Assembly: GCA_949299515.1 (NCBI GenBank)
Contig: CASGAP010000012.1
Span: 62,001-126,000 of the forward strand
DNA from: an uncultured Desulfovibrionaceae bacterium
GTDB lineage: Bacteria; Desulfobacterota; Desulfovibrionia; Desulfovibrionales; Desulfovibrionaceae
Length of the DNA: 64,000 nt
Reading direction: 5' to 3'
The position numbers were made by a program, and so were the translations under genes. The notes under the pieces were generated by a model. That model worked only from the letters and a program-made list of their open reading frames with translations, had not been told where the DNA came from and did not search any database. Numbering within the stretch: position 1 is the first letter of the stretch; each line of letters opens with the position of its first letter. This document shows positions 63,070 through 64,000 of the stretch, piece after piece.

Positions 63070-63285
63070 GATAAAAGTGACAAAAAAAATTTTTTATAAT
63101 TTGTTACAGCGGTTAAATAATAAAAATAACTTAAAAATACGCTCTTCTGGATCTGACAACTAATAAGAGTTATACATAGACTGAGGTAGAATAAGCGTTG
63201 TTGAAACAGCAAGAGATAATAAATTAGGAGGAAATTCCATCAACATATTTAAAAATTTTATTTTGCATTGTCAGGATAACAATAC
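63070..63285. other. Rest of the lipB-atpC gap: leader-like sequence without a gene
   Basis: Downstream of copy D the plus strand carries a CTGACA at 63157, AT-rich sequence and TAGGAGG at about 63224-63230 followed by ATC rather than a start codon. Nothing readable follows except into the opposite of atpC. It looks like a promoter and SD that have lost their gene, or chance. Confidence 0.25.
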
Positions 63286-63312
63286 AAAAAAAAAGCCACC
63301 GCAAGGTGGCTT
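63286..63312 (-). terminator. Rho-independent terminator after atpC
   Basis: On the minus strand GCCACC and GGTGGC pair around TTGC, followed by a T-run of nine. It closes the ATP synthase operon. Confidence 0.93.
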
Positions 63313-63318
63313 ATATAT

Positions 63319-63723
63319 TTATTTACCTGCAATCTGCAATCTGACCAATGCCCGTTTCATTGCATTTTCCGCTCTGACAACATCAATGCCATCTTGCTGT
63401 TTTGCTTGCTGTAAACGCTGTTCCGCTCGAGCTTTTGCTTTTTCTGCCCGTTCAGCATCAATATTTTCTGCCAATTCCGCAGATTGTGCCAAAATACTTA
63501 TTTTATTGTCGGCAACTTCAGCAAACCCGCCGGCAACAAAGGCTAAATTATCCTTATTTCCGATACGGTAAACCAAAGTGCCGATACTAAGAGCAGTAAG
63601 CAAAGGAATGTGTCCGGCAAGAACACCAAACTCCCCGTCTACACCAGGAGCCCCTACATAATCAACTTCTGTACTTAACACAACTTGATCAGGGGTTACA
63701 ATTTCAAGACGAAGTGCAGCCAT
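63319..63723 (-). CDS. atpC: ATP synthase F1 epsilon subunit
   Basis: The 134-residue protein has the N-terminal beta-sandwich ([40 protein letters not shown]) and a C-terminal helical hairpin ([20 protein letters not shown]). It couples rotation of F1 to the central stalk and can inhibit ATP hydrolysis. GGAG lies 7 bases before ATG 63723. It is the last gene of the atp operon here; atpD precedes it. Confidence 0.95.
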   Translation of the reverse strand: MAALRLEIVTPDQVVLSTEVDYVGAPGVDGEFGVLAGHIPLLTALSIGTLVYRIGNKDNLAFVAGGFAEVADNKISILAQSAELAENIDAERAEKAKARAEQRLQQAKQQDGIDVVRAENAMKRALVRLQIAGK

Positions 63724-63743
63724 TGCTTTCTCCTATGCTTAAT

Positions 63744-63767
63744 TTCCTGCCCGATGACGGGCAGGAA
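63744..63767 (-). other. Hairpin between atpD and atpC
   Basis: TTCCTGCCCG and CGGGCAGGAA are perfect 10-base arms around ATGA. No T-run follows on the minus strand, so it is an internal operon hairpin, perhaps for mRNA stability or differential expression. Confidence 0.6.
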
Positions 63768-63772
63768 CCAAA

Positions 63773-64000
63773 TTATGCTTGAGCTTGACGCTTATTATAT
63801 TTTTCGATTGCCATTTCAATGCCGCCTACCATGTACACGTCATTTTCAGAAAGGTAATCGTATTCACCGCTTAAAAGACCTTTAAAAGCTTTAATGGTGT
63901 CTTCAAGTTTTACATAGACGCCCGGTGTGCCGGTAAATACTTCGGCAACGTGGAACGGCTGTGAAAGGAAACGCTGAATGCGTCTTGCACGGGCAACCGT
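63773..64000 (-). CDS. atpD: ATP synthase F1 beta subunit (5' part outside window)
   Basis: Only the last 75 residues are in the window. They read [21 protein letters not shown], a signature of the catalytic F1 beta subunit C-terminal domain, followed by [24 protein letters not shown] and a short tail RQAQA. The gene reads leftward, and its 5' end lies beyond position 64000. It precedes atpC by 49 bases. Confidence 0.95.
   Translation of the reverse strand, partial: TVARARRIQRFLSQPFHVAEVFTGTPGVYVKLEDTIKAFKGLLSGEYDYLSENDVYMVGGIEMAIEKYNKRQAQA

Overview
The window looks like chromosomal DNA of a low-GC member of the Desulfovibrionaceae (Desulfobacterota). The clues are an ArsR-methyltransferase (SahR-type) regulator beside ahcY, a PxxKW-family small cysteine-rich protein, a ZraP/ZraS/ZraR-like cassette, flagellar fliR-flhB, and Gram-negative envelope genes such as lptE. 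Base composition is even along the window. I see no rRNA, CRISPR array, prophage or insertion-sequence transposase. This assignment is inference from gene content; no search was run.

Layout. 1-10.2 kb: partial mnmA (minus), sahR-ahcY, tRNA-Val(GAC), thrS-infC (infC apparently starting at ATA), an orphan asparagine-synthase-like gene, hom and a ferredoxin-nitroreductase. 10.5-12 kb: speB and a helical-repeat protein (minus). 12-28 kb: a PxxKW protein, then M20 hydrolase, glycosyltransferase, threonine aldolase, dCMP deaminase, the riboflavin genes ribD-ribE-ribBA-ribH, nusB, leuS, lptE, holA, radC and lon. 28-38 kb: asparaginase and a YmdB-type phosphodiesterase, an EamA transporter, an HD protein with a 59-residue membrane protein upstream, dnaE-queD-methyltransferase-like, and an exported unknown. 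38.7-45.9 kb: RdgC encoded as two adjacent genes, two oligopeptide-type permeases, recN, rimI, a degenerate Nudix protein, Sel1 and glutaredoxin proteins. 46-51.6 kb: fliR, flhB, a 1056-residue membrane protein of unknown function and trmL. 51.6-56.1 kb: zraP diverging from zraS-zraR, then cobO. 56.2-64 kb: dnaK behind a heat-shock-type promoter, a metallo-beta-lactamase-fold / MarR / MFS cassette, lipB-lipA, atpC and partial atpD.

The most unusual feature is a dispersed non-coding repeat present at four intergenic sites (about 10.4, 28.0, 58.35 and 63.0 kb) with an extra inverted partial copy at 28.2 kb. Each copy has a G5/C5 hairpin arm followed by a long nested stem-loop. The stems differ in sequence between copies but stay paired, and two copies carry an extra module of about 60 bp inside the first arm. 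This is what is expected of a structured mobile element or structured RNA.

Other points of interest are two genes that seem to start at non-canonical codons (infC at ATA, a MarR regulator at ATT), matching 6-8-6 inverted repeats at the promoters of the MBL and MFS genes flanking that MarR gene, and a divergent sigma-54 control region with a 9-bp-arm palindrome between zraP and zraS. The stretches of more than 300 bases without a recognised gene (10157-10537, 27888-28262, 37961-38685, 58180-58581, 62805-63318) are each described in the features.
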